Source: Steroidobacter sp. (GTDB taxonomy: Bacteria; Pseudomonadota; Gammaproteobacteria; Steroidobacterales; Steroidobacteraceae). From it: a stretch of DNA of 57,190 nt. The notes under the pieces are model-generated. The model had not been told where the DNA came from and made no database searches. It saw only the letters and a program-made list of their open reading frames with translations. Both the position numbers and the translations under genes were made by a program. Shown here in pieces: positions 9,046-17,811 of this stretch. The DNA is taken from positions 1 through 57,190 of the forward strand of contig JAICPY010000018.1 of NCBI GenBank assembly GCA_025929585.1, written 5' to 3'. The stretch's first letter is position 1. Every line of letters starts with the position of its first letter.

Positions 9046-9107
9046 GTTGACCGTTGACGGTCGGAGAAGCGCTACTCCGGCTGTCAACCGACAACAGTCA
9101 ACTGCCG
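9046..9107. repeat. Heptad inverted-repeat element B
   Basis: The left arm (9046-9064: GTTGACC, GTTGACG, then GTCGG) faces a right arm at 9077-9107 that reads, on the minus strand, GTTGACT, GTTGTCG, GTTGACA. Between them CGGAG and CTCCG (9062-9066, 9075-9079) extend the pairing into the loop, so the whole intergenic RNA could fold into one hairpin. It lies in the 113-base gap between apaG and apaH. The unit is the same GTTGACG type as element A, 7 kb away. Confidence 0.75.
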
Positions 9108-9131
9108 CTCAAGTAAGCGGCATTGGTCTCG

Positions 9132-9587
9132 CTAGTGCAAGAGTCCTGGCACGGCCAGTGTGAACGGCGCGATATGCGCATCGAATTGTGCGCCGTCGTC
9201 GCCGAGCATTTGGTAGCTGCCTTGCATGGCACCGACCGGCGTTTCGAGTACCGCGCCGCTCGAATATCGAAAGCCTTGTCCCGGCAGCAGATAAGGTTGT
9301 TCTCCGACCACGCCTTCCCCGCGTACTTCCTTGACCTTGCCGTTCGCATCGGTGATCACCCAATGACGCGTCAGGAGGCGAGCGGGACATTTACCCTCGT
9401 TACGAATCGTGATCGTGTACGAGAACACGTAGTGGCTTTCCTCGGGCTTGGATTGCTCACCGACGTAGCTCGCGCTTACATCGACGCGAATCGAATGGCT
9501 ATTCGCAGCTTCGGCGTGCGTGGATTCCGCGATGGAAAACTTTCCGACCAGTTCGGTGCGCGACTTGGGGGGGGTGCTTTCTGCCAT
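9132..9587 (-). CDS. apaG: ApaG domain protein
   Basis: A 151-residue protein of the ApaG/DUF525 family, an all-beta fibronectin-like fold. Annotated as a cobalt/magnesium efflux-linked protein in enterobacteria, its biochemical role is not settled. The family blocks are clear: YTITIRNEG, LLTRHWVITDANGKV, VVGEQPYLLPGQGFRYSSG and GSYQM. It is about 25 residues longer than E. coli ApaG because of a polar N-terminal extension. The ATG at 9587 is chosen; 15 more open codons upstream lack support. Position directly before apaH is the conserved gammaproteobacterial order. Confidence 0.93.
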   Translation of the reverse strand: MAESTPPKSRTELVGKFSIAESTHAEAANSHSIRVDVSASYVGEQSKPEESHYVFSYTITIRNEGKCPARLLTRHWVITDANGKVKEVRGEGVVGEQPYLLPGQGFRYSSGAVLETPVGAMQGSYQMLGDDGAQFDAHIAPFTLAVPGLLH

Positions 9588-9674
9588 AAATCGTGTTTTC
9601 GTTGGAGGCAGGCATTCTAGCAGCGGCCGCACTCAGTGCTTACCTGAAAGCGTTCGCGCGCGCGAAGAATAGTG

Positions 9675-10106
9675 TCAGTGCAATCGTACCGCCAGCACGT
9701 CGCACGGCGCGGCGTGCAGAACCGCGTCTTCCGTGAAGTTCAGCAGAATCGCGAGCCCGTGTCGCTCGCGGCTGCCGAGCACGATCAAATCGCTCTTCAA
9801 GCGTTGTGCCACGCGAATGATCTCGGTCTTGATTCCACCAGTTTCAACGAGTTGTGGGCGCTCGCTGAGGTCAAGCTTAGCTGCCAGTTCCTTCAATCGA
9901 AGGCGCGCACGGTCGACCAACTCCGTTTCGATTTGGATGGTGGGTAGCAGGGCTTCGCCCATGGGCTCGACCGGAACGTATTCGACGACATGCAGGAACG
10001 TGATTTCGCCGCCATAACGAGCGGCAATGGACTTGGCCCGCTCCGCGATGATCTCACTATCTTCGGAAAGATCCACGACGAGCAAGATATTCCGATAGTC
10101 GGCCAT
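9675..10106 (-). CDS. Universal stress protein, UspA family
   Basis: A 143-residue single-domain Usp protein (YRNILLVVDLSEDSEIIAERA at the start, PCDVLAVRL at the end). The usual nucleotide motif G-2x-G-9x-G(S/T) is only partly kept: GSRERHGLAILLNFTED lacks the final G(S/T). It may therefore be a non-ATP-binding member like E. coli UspA. ATG 10106 follows GGGGAGG at ideal spacing, and a TATACT hexamer on the minus strand at 10145-10150 could be its own promoter. It stands between rsmA and apaG, which are usually adjacent, so it looks like an insertion into the conserved cluster. Confidence 0.88.
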   Translation of the reverse strand: MADYRNILLVVDLSEDSEIIAERAKSIAARYGGEITFLHVVEYVPVEPMGEALLPTIQIETELVDRARLRLKELAAKLDLSERPQLVETGGIKTEIIRVAQRLKSDLIVLGSRERHGLAILLNFTEDAVLHAAPCDVLAVRLH

Positions 10107-10290
10107 GGCGCCTCCCCAAGGTCGATAAACCTGGTGCGCAGATGAGTATATAGGAGAAAGCCGTGAGCCCTTCATGTGGGCTGGAGCTGCACCTGCGGTC
10201 AAGGAGAGGATGAAACCTGTGCGAAACATCGAACAACGCCAAAACCCAGATGGAGTCGGAGCGGGTAGCACCAGATGCAGTTTTTTTGAC

Positions 10291-11094
10291 TTACGTGATC
10301 TCTGTGGCCGTATTTGCCGCGGCTTGCGCCAGCTTCGCTGCAAGAGCCGCGTATTGTTGCGGCGAAATCGTCTCCGCGCGCGCACTAGGATCCACTTCCA
10401 CAGATCGAATCTGCGCCTCGGAGAGCAGCGCCTTCAGCGCGTTGCGCAGTGTCTTTCGGCGCTGAGAGAAGGCGGCTGCGACCACCGCTGCATATTGGCG
10501 CGGGTTCTCAGTCGAGATAGGAGGGATGGCATGGGGTGTCAAACGGGCGAAGTTTGAAACGACCCGTGGGGCTGGCCGGAAGGCACCAGGGCCGATGTCG
10601 AAAAGCGGTTCGACCTTCAACCAAGGCGCCAACATAACGCTCAAGCGGCCGTAGTGCTCGGTGCTCGGCCCCGCCGCCATGCGCTCGATGACTTCCTTCT
10701 GCAGCATGACGTGCAGATCCAGTAGATGTTCGCGCTGTTCGATCAACCGAAACAGCAACGGCGTAGAGATATTGTAGGGTAGGTTGCCCACCACCCGCAG
10801 GCGCCGATCATCGCTCCGCAGGGAACCTAAATCGAAGTTCAACACATCGCCTTCGTGGACGTGCAAACGGTCAGCCTCAGGCAAAGCGCGCAGATGACGA
10901 ATTGCGTCGCGATCGATCTCGACCGCGTGCAACGAATCCAGGCGGGCAAGCAACGGAATCGTGATCGCACCCAATCCCGGTCCAATCTCAACCATCCGGT
11001 CCGAAGGTTTAGGATCGATGGCCGCGACAATCCTTCGAATCACGTTTGGGTCGTGCAAAAAGTGCTGGCCGAAACGCTTCCGGGCTATGTGCAT
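10291..11094 (-). CDS. rsmA: 16S rRNA dimethyladenosine transferase
   Basis: The 267-residue KsgA/RsmA enzyme dimethylates two adjacent adenines in the 3' hairpin of 16S rRNA late in small-subunit assembly. Visible motifs are KRFGQHFL at the N terminus, VEIGPGLG (SAM-binding motif I), and the catalytic NLPYN at 104-108. The C-terminal domain has FSQRRKTLRNAL, a family hallmark. Start MHIARKRFGQHFL is standard. It follows pdxA by about 50 bases, which is the conserved order. An A-rich tract on the minus strand just past the stop is not a clear terminator. Confidence 0.96.
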   Translation of the reverse strand: MHIARKRFGQHFLHDPNVIRRIVAAIDPKPSDRMVEIGPGLGAITIPLLARLDSLHAVEIDRDAIRHLRALPEADRLHVHEGDVLNFDLGSLRSDDRRLRVVGNLPYNISTPLLFRLIEQREHLLDLHVMLQKEVIERMAAGPSTEHYGRLSVMLAPWLKVEPLFDIGPGAFRPAPRVVSNFARLTPHAIPPISTENPRQYAAVVAAAFSQRRKTLRNALKALLSEAQIRSVEVDPSARAETISPQQYAALAAKLAQAAANTATEIT

Positions 11095-11146
11095 ATGACT
11101 TAGCTACGCGACGTGGGAAGCTCGAGAATGGATGCGGGCAGGCCGA

Positions 11147-12136
11147 TCACTGCAGGCGTGTCTTGCAAAGTTGAATTGCCATCTCGATTGCAGCTATCAA
11201 ACTTCCCGCGTCGGCCTTTCCAGTTCCCGCCAAATCTAGTGCTGTGCCGTGGTCGACGGAGGTTCGCACGATGGGCAAACCCAGCGTCACATTCACCACA
11301 TCGCCGAAGCCAGCATACTTGATCACCGGCAGACCTTGATCGTGATACATAGCCAGAACCGCATCGACGCCGTTCAACATGTGCGCAGTGAACGCAGTAT
11401 CGGCTGGCGCCGGCCCAATCAAGTCCAGTCCCTTCCTGCGCAAATCGGCAAGAGTGGGCGCGATGATGTCGATCTCTTCTCGACCAAGATGACCGCTTTC
11501 GCCCGCATGGGGATTGAGCCCGCAGACGAGGATTCGCGGTGTAGCGATGCCAAATTTGTCGCGTAGATCGGCGTGCAAGATTTCAGCGACCTCGCGAATG
11601 CGATCGGCAGTGATGGCCGCAGGCACGGCATGCAGGGGCAAGTGAGTCGTTACAAGGGCGACGCGCAATGTGTCGCGGGCGAGCAGCATGACAGGATGTA
11701 CGCCGCCGCAACGCTCCGCCAGGTACTCGGTATGGCCGGAGAAGGACACACCGGCGTCATTGATCACGCTCTTCTGAACGGGCGCAGTGACCATTGCATC
11801 GTATTCATGTGACAGGCAGCCATCGCTCGCCACATCGAGCAAATCCAAAACATAGCCCGCGTTCGCAGAGTCAAGTTTGCCTGCTTCGACCTTCTTGGCT
11901 GTGGACCTATGTAATACGCGCAGCGTGCCTGGTCGATGCGCGCTGCGATCGCTTCGGGATCCCACTCGCTCGATGCGAACACTCGCTCCAAGTGCCTGCG
12001 CGCGCTGCGCGAACAGGTCCGCATCGCCCGCAATCACGAGATCGCACGGCCAGGATCGGGCGGCGATGGCGATACACAAATCCGGCCCAATACCGGCAGG
12101 CTCACCGGAGGTGAGGATGAGGCGGGGGAGCGTCAT
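11147..12136 (-). CDS. pdxA: 4-hydroxythreonine-4-phosphate dehydrogenase
   Basis: A 329-residue NAD-dependent enzyme of the DXP-dependent vitamin B6 pathway; it oxidises 4-phosphohydroxy-L-threonine, whose product feeds PdxJ. The N-terminal TSGEPAGIGPD and the metal-binding histidines in FSGHTEYLA, NPHAGE and TSVDHGTALDLAG are all present. Length is normal for PdxA. The ATG 12136 start is standard, and the C-rich arm complement of element C lies immediately upstream, where a ribosome binding site would be expected; none is obvious. The gene sits between surA and rsmA in conserved order. Confidence 0.95.
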   Translation of the reverse strand: MTLPRLILTSGEPAGIGPDLCIAIAARSWPCDLVIAGDADLFAQRAQALGASVRIERVGSRSDRSAHRPGTLRVLHRSTAKKVEAGKLDSANAGYVLDLLDVASDGCLSHEYDAMVTAPVQKSVINDAGVSFSGHTEYLAERCGGVHPVMLLARDTLRVALVTTHLPLHAVPAAITADRIREVAEILHADLRDKFGIATPRILVCGLNPHAGESGHLGREEIDIIAPTLADLRRKGLDLIGPAPADTAFTAHMLNGVDAVLAMYHDQGLPVIKYAGFGDVVNVTLGLPIVRTSVDHGTALDLAGTGKADAGSLIAAIEMAIQLCKTRLQ

Positions 12137-12147
12137 CGCTGTGGGGG

Positions 12148-12296
12148 GTGACGAGTGACGGGTGACGGGCAGGAGTTAGGGTTCGAGCGAATCTGAGCGA
12201 TATGCCAAGTCAGTCCAGGCAATCGTCGCTTTGTTACTGGACTCTCGCCCAATGTTCCGACGTCTTGCGCGTCACTCGTCACCCGTCACCCGTCAC
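12148..12296. repeat. Heptad inverted-repeat element C
   Basis: The left arm holds three phased heptads, GTGACGA, GTGACGG, GTGACGG (12148-12168). The right arm (12269-12296) gives the complement: GTCAC, TCGTCAC, CCGTCAC, CCGTCAC. About 100 unrelated bases separate them. Together they occupy nearly all of the 167-base surA-pdxA gap, with the right arm ending 8 bases from the surA stop. The arms can pair over about 21 bases with no interruption. Confidence 0.85.
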
Positions 12297-12303
12297 TTAA
12301 GGC

Positions 12304-13611
12304 TCACATTCTGTAATCCACGAACGCCTCATCCCTCAAGCGCCGGATCCATAATTCGGTTTCTTCTTCGGCCTTCGCTTCGCGCAACTGGGCAAATGCC
12401 TGTTGGCGGCGCATGTCATCGGTGACGTCGTGCATTCTGCGGCCCAAGAGCTGGATGATGTGCCAGCCATACTGGGTTTTGAACGGTTCACTGATCTCGT
12501 TCTCGCTGAGCGCTTGGAGCTGCTGTTCGAACTCGCCGACGAATGTGCCGGGCCCTGCCCAGCCCAAGTCGCCGCCGTCGGCCGCCGATCCGGGATCCTG
12601 CGAGGTGACCGCGGCGATAGCTGCGAAGTCTTCGCCCTTCAATACTCGCTCGCGAATGTCTGCCAGCCGTTGGCGAACGGTCTGGTCATCTTCGAGCTCG
12701 TTCGTTTGCAGCAGGATGTGGCGCGCGTGAACCTGAGATTGGACGGATTGTTGAACGCCGCCGCGCATCTCGTTCAGCCGGAAGATGTGAAAGCCGCTGG
12801 GCGTGCGAATCGGTTCCGACACTTCGCCCGGCTTCATCTTGGCGACTTGCTCGGCCACGATCGAGGGCAACTGCGCGCCGCGGCGCCAGCCTAGGGAGCC
12901 GCCTTCGATGTTCGTGCTGCTGTCGGAATAGGTGACGGCGAGCTGCGCAAAATCCTCTCCGGCACTCGCCTTCTCATAGACTTCGCGAGCGCGTGCGTCG
13001 CGCGACTCGATCTGTTCCGGAGTGGCGGTGACCGGTACCGAAACCAGAATGTGCGAGACGTTGTATTCGGCGTTGCGATCGGGTGCGCTTTGCTGCCGAG
13101 CGAGGAACGTATCGAGCTCGCGTGGGGAAATATTGATGCGGGCGATCACATCGCGCTGACGCAGTAGCTGAAGCGTCATCTGTCTGCGGATGTCATCACG
13201 GAAGTCTCGATAGTCCATGCCTTGCTCGGCGAGCGTCTGCGGGAGCTGATCGAACGGGATGTTGTTGCGCTTGGCCACATCGTCCAACGTGCCGTTGACC
13301 ATTTCATCCGTAACTTGGATTCCCAAGCGGTCGGCTCGTTGCATCTGGATTTCTTCGATCACCAAACGTTCGAGAATCTGTCTGCGCAGCACGTTGCGCG
13401 GGGGTAGTTCGGTTTTCTGCTCGCGCAGCCGCTGAATGACGTTTTCAGTTTGCTGATCCAACTCGCTCGCTAGCACCACGCCTTCGTTCACGATGGCGGC
13501 GATGCGATCGAGCAACGCTCCTTCACTGGACAGCTCGCGAGTTTGTGCAAGCGCGTGAGAAGCGGTGAAGGTGAGGCACAGCGCAAGGGCGCACAGACGT
13601 AGGAGTTTCAT
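12304..13611 (-). CDS. surA: Periplasmic chaperone and prolyl isomerase SurA
   Basis: A 435-residue periplasmic protein that escorts outer-membrane proteins, including LptD, to the BAM complex. A Sec signal peptide ends near ASHALA (about residue 22). An N-terminal SurA chaperone domain follows (DRIAAIVNEGVVLASELD), then two parvulin PPIase domains, each with the VSHILV or ARHILLQ strand and a GGDLGW or GGSLGW loop (about 180-285 and 290-395). Length fits E. coli SurA (428). It lies 77 bases downstream of lptD, the conserved arrangement. Start and family are secure. Confidence 0.96.
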   Translation of the reverse strand: MKLLRLCALALCLTFTASHALAQTRELSSEGALLDRIAAIVNEGVVLASELDQQTENVIQRLREQKTELPPRNVLRRQILERLVIEEIQMQRADRLGIQVTDEMVNGTLDDVAKRNNIPFDQLPQTLAEQGMDYRDFRDDIRRQMTLQLLRQRDVIARINISPRELDTFLARQQSAPDRNAEYNVSHILVSVPVTATPEQIESRDARAREVYEKASAGEDFAQLAVTYSDSSTNIEGGSLGWRRGAQLPSIVAEQVAKMKPGEVSEPIRTPSGFHIFRLNEMRGGVQQSVQSQVHARHILLQTNELEDDQTVRQRLADIRERVLKGEDFAAIAAVTSQDPGSAADGGDLGWAGPGTFVGEFEQQLQALSENEISEPFKTQYGWHIIQLLGRRMHDVTDDMRRQQAFAQLREAKAEEETELWIRRLRDEAFVDYRM

Positions 13612-13688
13612 AGCGGCTTTAAGTCGCAGATCAAATAGTGTTCGACGAATCGTCCAGCCCCGCGAGCACTAGACCCGTTGGTGGCTTG

Positions 13689-15929
13689 TCACAGCTCTTC
13701 GGAGCGCGGCGAGTATCCGCGAATGGAGCGCTCCAGGAAAGTGTCGGCTTCGTCTCCGACACTAGACAGGCCGTTAAGTTCAAGCTGGAGTAGCACGCTG
13801 GTGTCGATATCTCCTGTGCGATCCGTGACATAGCGCCGCGCGACCAACCGGAAGCGCCAGCAACAGGAGCGATATTCCAGCCCTGCAAACTGATCCAGCT
13901 CCTGCTTGTCCTCGAGGGAGTAGACGAGCCGAGCGTACGCGCTCCAACTCTCACCGACCGGCCAGGCCACCGAACCTTCAACCTGCTCGATATTGCCTCG
14001 CCGAAACCGGTAGCCCAGATTCGCAACTCGATCGGGGGCCGGGCGGTACATCAGATGAACGTCACCTTTTTCCGATCGAGTATCGCCGGGGTCCCACTGA
14101 ACACCCATTCCGATGTTCCAGTCGCCATAGGCTCGCAAGTCGAATTCCGCAATGATGTCCGAGGACTCGGTGTCATCCTGAATTTCGCCAGGTAACAGTA
14201 CTCGAGGCGCGTCGAAATAGTAGGCCTGTCCGACGGTGGCGGAAATGAATTCCTCGCCCGTATCTGCATCGAGCAACCGCGATGTGACTCCTAAGCTGAT
14301 TTGATTCGCATCGGAGAGCCGATCGGCGCCGACATATCGGTTGGTCCGAAACAGCTGGACTAGATTCAAGTCGGCCAATCCCGTGTCGAAATTGGGTAAG
14401 TCGCTCTGATCTCGGTAAGGCACATAGAGGTAGAGCAACCGCGGCTCGATCGTGTGCAGACGCTGTTGCTTGGAACCTGCCAACCGCTCGAACACCAAGC
14501 CGCTGTCGACACTGAAGATGGGGGCCGAGCGTGATGGCGAGTCCTCGATCGCTCCGTCCTCTCTGAGTTTGTAAGCCGTGTACCTAAAGCTCGCCGCAGG
14601 CTCCAGATAGATACCCGCTCCGCGCAGCGGCATTCGCACCTCGGGTGCTGCATCGAAACGCCAGCCGGTTTGCTTGTTGAACGGCGCACGGTCGAAGTTA
14701 TGAGTGAAGTTTCCGACTTCCATGTCCATCCCGAACGTTAAACCAAACGCTTGTTCCGGCCACCATCCGCTCAGCGCGAGCTGCGGCAGAAGGGTGTAAG
14801 GCCGGTCGCTTTGCGCAATCGAATCGTCGATGACCTGGAAGTTCTGCGTTCGCAATATCGCGCGCCAGTTTTCGCCCAGATACGTCAGATTGGCGAAGCG
14901 ATCGAGGAACGTCATGCTGGTGCCTTCGGGGCCGAGTGCGAAGTCCTCGAACCACTCGCTGTCGCTCACGTTTGTGGCTTCGACATCCAAGCGTAGGTTA
15001 TCGGTGAAGTCGGACTGATCGATGAATCGAACTAACGAACGCTCATCCCCATACTGGGAATCGTTGGGCAAGAACTCGGCTTCGAAAGTGCCTCGTCCGA
15101 GATCCGTCAGATAGCGGAACTGAGTGTCGAGTCTGGCGCCGCGCTTGGAGTAATAGGTTGGCGTGAATGTCGCGTCATAGTTCGGCGCTATGTTCCAATA
15201 CCAGGGCACGGCGAGCGATGCGCCGCTGCGGCCTGAGCTGCCCGGCGTGGGAAACAAAAATCCGCTCTTGCGTTCATCGCCGACCGGAAAAGAGATGAAA
15301 GGTGTGTAAAGCAGCGGAATGCCCTTGAAGTCCAGGCGCGCATTGCGGCCCGTTCCGAACCCTTGCTGCTGATCGATGTCGATATCGGACGCTCGAATCA
15401 CCCAGTCCTCTCGGCCGAGGGGACAAGAGGTGTAACGAACATTCTCGAGTGAGATCGAGCCTTGAGCATCGGCTCGAATGCGATCCGCCGAGCCGCGCGA
15501 TTTTTGCTCGCGAAGCTGAAATTCTGCGCCTTGAAAGACCGCGCCGCCTGCCTCGTCCACATGCGCCGATTCACCGCGGACGGTGAGATTGGGATCCGAC
15601 AGCTCGACAGGGCGATGTGAGGTGAATCGACGCGATACGCTATCGAAGGTGGCTTCTTCAGTCCTGATGGTTCGCTCGCCCTGCTTGATCTCAACATCGC
15701 CTTGCAGTGTCAGAAGGCCATCCTTCTGCGCTTCCACCGTGGCTGCTTCCAAGTGCACGACTTCTGGATCGGCATCGATCTCGCTGGAGGGTGGCGGAGG
15801 ATTGTATTCCGCCGGTGTCGGGCAATCGGCAAAAGCCAGCGTGCCGGCCAGCAGCCCCGTAGTCATCACGCTGACGCAGGTGGACATTCGCGAGCTTGAT
15901 CTGCGACAAGTGAGCAATGGGCCCTTCAT
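13689..15929 (-). CDS. lptD: LPS-assembly outer-membrane protein LptD
   Basis: A 746-residue outer-membrane beta-barrel that, plugged by LptE, inserts lipopolysaccharide into the outer leaflet. The signal peptide has a basic start (CRRSSSR) and a hydrophobic core ending LAGTLAFA. An OstA/LptA-like jellyroll fills about 50-200 (LEAATVEAQKDGLLTLQGDVEIKQG), followed by the barrel. Cysteines include one at the mature N terminus, one in RYTSCPLG, and an adjacent pair in YRSCCWRF; this matches the pattern that makes the nested disulfides in E. coli LptD. I kept ATG 15929 because only this start gives the signal a basic n-region. It heads the leftward cluster. Confidence 0.94.
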   Translation of the reverse strand: MKGPLLTCRRSSSRMSTCVSVMTTGLLAGTLAFADCPTPAEYNPPPPSSEIDADPEVVHLEAATVEAQKDGLLTLQGDVEIKQGERTIRTEEATFDSVSRRFTSHRPVELSDPNLTVRGESAHVDEAGGAVFQGAEFQLREQKSRGSADRIRADAQGSISLENVRYTSCPLGREDWVIRASDIDIDQQQGFGTGRNARLDFKGIPLLYTPFISFPVGDERKSGFLFPTPGSSGRSGASLAVPWYWNIAPNYDATFTPTYYSKRGARLDTQFRYLTDLGRGTFEAEFLPNDSQYGDERSLVRFIDQSDFTDNLRLDVEATNVSDSEWFEDFALGPEGTSMTFLDRFANLTYLGENWRAILRTQNFQVIDDSIAQSDRPYTLLPQLALSGWWPEQAFGLTFGMDMEVGNFTHNFDRAPFNKQTGWRFDAAPEVRMPLRGAGIYLEPAASFRYTAYKLREDGAIEDSPSRSAPIFSVDSGLVFERLAGSKQQRLHTIEPRLLYLYVPYRDQSDLPNFDTGLADLNLVQLFRTNRYVGADRLSDANQISLGVTSRLLDADTGEEFISATVGQAYYFDAPRVLLPGEIQDDTESSDIIAEFDLRAYGDWNIGMGVQWDPGDTRSEKGDVHLMYRPAPDRVANLGYRFRRGNIEQVEGSVAWPVGESWSAYARLVYSLEDKQELDQFAGLEYRSCCWRFRLVARRYVTDRTGDIDTSVLLQLELNGLSSVGDEADTFLERSIRGYSPRSEEL

Positions 15930-15937
15930 TGCTCGTG

Positions 15938-15945
15938 ATTATAAT
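15938..15945. promoter_or_regulatory. Palindromic ATTATAAT, possible divergent promoter
   Basis: The octamer ATTATAAT places a perfect TATAAT -10 hexamer on both strands in the gap between lptD and amgK. Neither strand has a good -35 box at 17 bases. On the minus strand transcription from it would start almost at the lptD ATG and give a leaderless message, so it may serve the plus strand only, or a shorter lptD start. Evidence is limited to the match. Confidence 0.35.
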
Positions 15946-16010
15946 GGCCGCGAACCTGTTTGAAGGCTGAATTGCATCATCTGATTGCGAATTTCGGAGC
16001 ACACATCCGC

Positions 16011-17066
16011 GTGTCGTCCTCAATCATCGAACCTGCATCCACACACGATCCTCGCCTAGAGCAGCTTGCGCAGTGGCTGCGTTCAGTGCTCGATGCAAGC
16101 GATTTCGACCTGCGCCCGGCATCGGCGGACGCGAGCTTTCGCCGCTACTTTCGCGTGACTCGGGGCGATGAGAGTTGGATTGCGATGGACGCTCCGCCAG
16201 ACAAAGAAGATCTGGGCCCGTATGTCCATGTCGCTCGGATCCTCACCGATGTCGGAGTGAACGCGCCGCGAGTGCTAGCGAGAGACGATGCTCAAGGGTT
16301 CTTGTTGAACACGGATCTCGGTTCGCGCACTTATCTCGCCGAGCTCGAAGCGCAAGGTGACCCCGAAAAGCTGTATGGAGATGCCATGCACGCGTTGGTA
16401 CGCGTTCAAGCGCGCGGGCAATCGCATAGCGAGACTCTACCGCCCTACGATGAGCCGTTGCTCCGACGCGAGATGAAGTTATTTCCGGACTGGTTTTGCG
16501 AGCGGCATCTCGGCCTGAAGCTCGCGAGCGAGGCGCAAGCATTGAATGATGTCTACGATGCTTTGGTGGACGCGGCTTTGCGTCAGCCCAAAGTGTTCGT
16601 GCATCGCGACTATCACTCTCGCAATCTGATGGTCGGGGATGGCGCTCGCTTCGGTCCCAATCCAGGGATCCTGGACTTCCAGGACGCGGTGCATGGGCCT
16701 TTAACGTATGACCTCGTATCTTTATTGCGCGACTGCTACATCGCCTGGCCGCTGGAGCGAGTACATAAATGGCTTGGCGATTTTGAGCAGTGCGCGCGCG
16801 ACAGCGGCGTACCTGTGGCAGGTAGCTCCGAGGAGCTGCTGCGATGGTTCGATTTGATGGGTGTGCAGCGACATCTAAAAGCGATCGGAATCTTCGCTCG
16901 CTTGTGGCATCGAGATGGCAAACCGGGTTATTTAAAAGACATCCCTCGCACAGTAGCGTACGTTTTCCAGGTCAGCGCCGCTTATCCGGAGCTGCGGCCG
17001 CTGCGATCGCTGATCGAACATCAGGTGCTACCTGCGATGGATCGGTTGAACGCCGAATCCCAGTAG
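16011..17066 (+). CDS. amgK: Anomeric N-acetylmuramate/N-acetylglucosamine kinase
   Basis: About 351 residues of an aminoglycoside-phosphotransferase-fold kinase. With MurU next door it should phosphorylate recycled MurNAc at C1, bypassing de novo UDP-MurNAc synthesis and reducing fosfomycin sensitivity in Pseudomonas-type recycling. The Brenner motif VHRDYHSRNLM and metal-binding ILDFQDAVHG are both present, as is ASFRRYFRV near the N terminus. The start is uncertain: no ATG suits. GTG 16011 leaves an N terminus like Pseudomonas AmgK, while a TTG at 15960 would add 17 residues. It diverges from lptD and precedes murU by about 50 bases. Confidence 0.9.
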   Translation: MSSSIIEPASTHDPRLEQLAQWLRSVLDASDFDLRPASADASFRRYFRVTRGDESWIAMDAPPDKEDLGPYVHVARILTDVGVNAPRVLARDDAQGFLLNTDLGSRTYLAELEAQGDPEKLYGDAMHALVRVQARGQSHSETLPPYDEPLLRREMKLFPDWFCERHLGLKLASEAQALNDVYDALVDAALRQPKVFVHRDYHSRNLMVGDGARFGPNPGILDFQDAVHGPLTYDLVSLLRDCYIAWPLERVHKWLGDFEQCARDSGVPVAGSSEELLRWFDLMGVQRHLKAIGIFARLWHRDGKPGYLKDIPRTVAYVFQVSAAYPELRPLRSLIEHQVLPAMDRLNAESQ

Positions 17067-17115
17067 TAAGGTAGATGGGCAGCACGCCGTCGTGCATGCA
17101 TCGAGAGCAAAATCC

Positions 17116-17799
17116 ATGCGGGCAATGATCTTGGCAGCGGGACGGGGCGAGCGAATGCGGCCGCTGACCGATACGATGCCCAAGCCGCTGTTGAAGGCGG
17201 GCGACAGATCCCTGATCGAATATCACGTGCTTGCCCTGGCTGCGGCCGGAGTGCGAGACGTCGTCATCAATCTGGCGTGGCAGGGATCTTTGTTGCGTGC
17301 AGCGCTCGGCGAAGGCGAGCGCTACGGCGTCCGTCTGCATTACAGCGATGAAGGCAGCGAAGCTCTCGAAACGGGCGGCGGTGTATTCAAGGCGCTGCCA
17401 CTGCTCGGTGATGATCCCTTTATCGTGGTCAGCGGGGATATTTGGAGCGATTTTCCATTCGCGGGGCTGAGCTCGCGGCTCTCTCGAACCGATACCGCAC
17501 ACTTCGTCCTGGTACCGAACCCCAGCTTCCATCCGCGTGGAGACTTCGGGCTGCGAGAAGGTCGCGTCACGGAAGTAGATGGCGCTTCTTACACATACGC
17601 GAATATCGGTGTTTTCGCACCGAGCTTTTTCGCCGAGTGCGAGCCTGGTCGCTTTCCACTCGTCCCCATCATGCGCCGTTGGATTCGTGAGAATCGAGTG
17701 AGTGGCGAGCTCTACGAAGGCGCATGGCGCAATGTCGGAACCCCTGCACAGCTCGCGCAGCTAGATCAATACTTGAAGAGCCAGGAACAGAAGCGCTAA
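17116..17799 (+). CDS. murU: MurNAc-1-phosphate uridylyltransferase
   Basis: A 227-residue nucleotidyltransferase with the LAAGRGERMRPLTD signature at the N terminus and a KPLL Lys. It should convert MurNAc-1-phosphate and UTP into UDP-MurNAc, directly after AmgK. VVSGDIWSDF supplies the metal-binding Asp, and ALETGGGVFKALP and YTYANIGVF match the family. Size is typical of MurU rather than longer sugar nucleotidyltransferases. ATG 17116 places the AAG loop at the usual distance from the N terminus. Stop is 12 bases from the convergent piuC-like gene. Confidence 0.92.
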   Translation: MRAMILAAGRGERMRPLTDTMPKPLLKAGDRSLIEYHVLALAAAGVRDVVINLAWQGSLLRAALGEGERYGVRLHYSDEGSEALETGGGVFKALPLLGDDPFIVVSGDIWSDFPFAGLSSRLSRTDTAHFVLVPNPSFHPRGDFGLREGRVTEVDGASYTYANIGVFAPSFFAECEPGRFPLVPIMRRWIRENRVSGELYEGAWRNVGTPAQLAQLDQYLKSQEQKR

Positions 17800-17811
17800 G
17801 CAGTCAGGACT

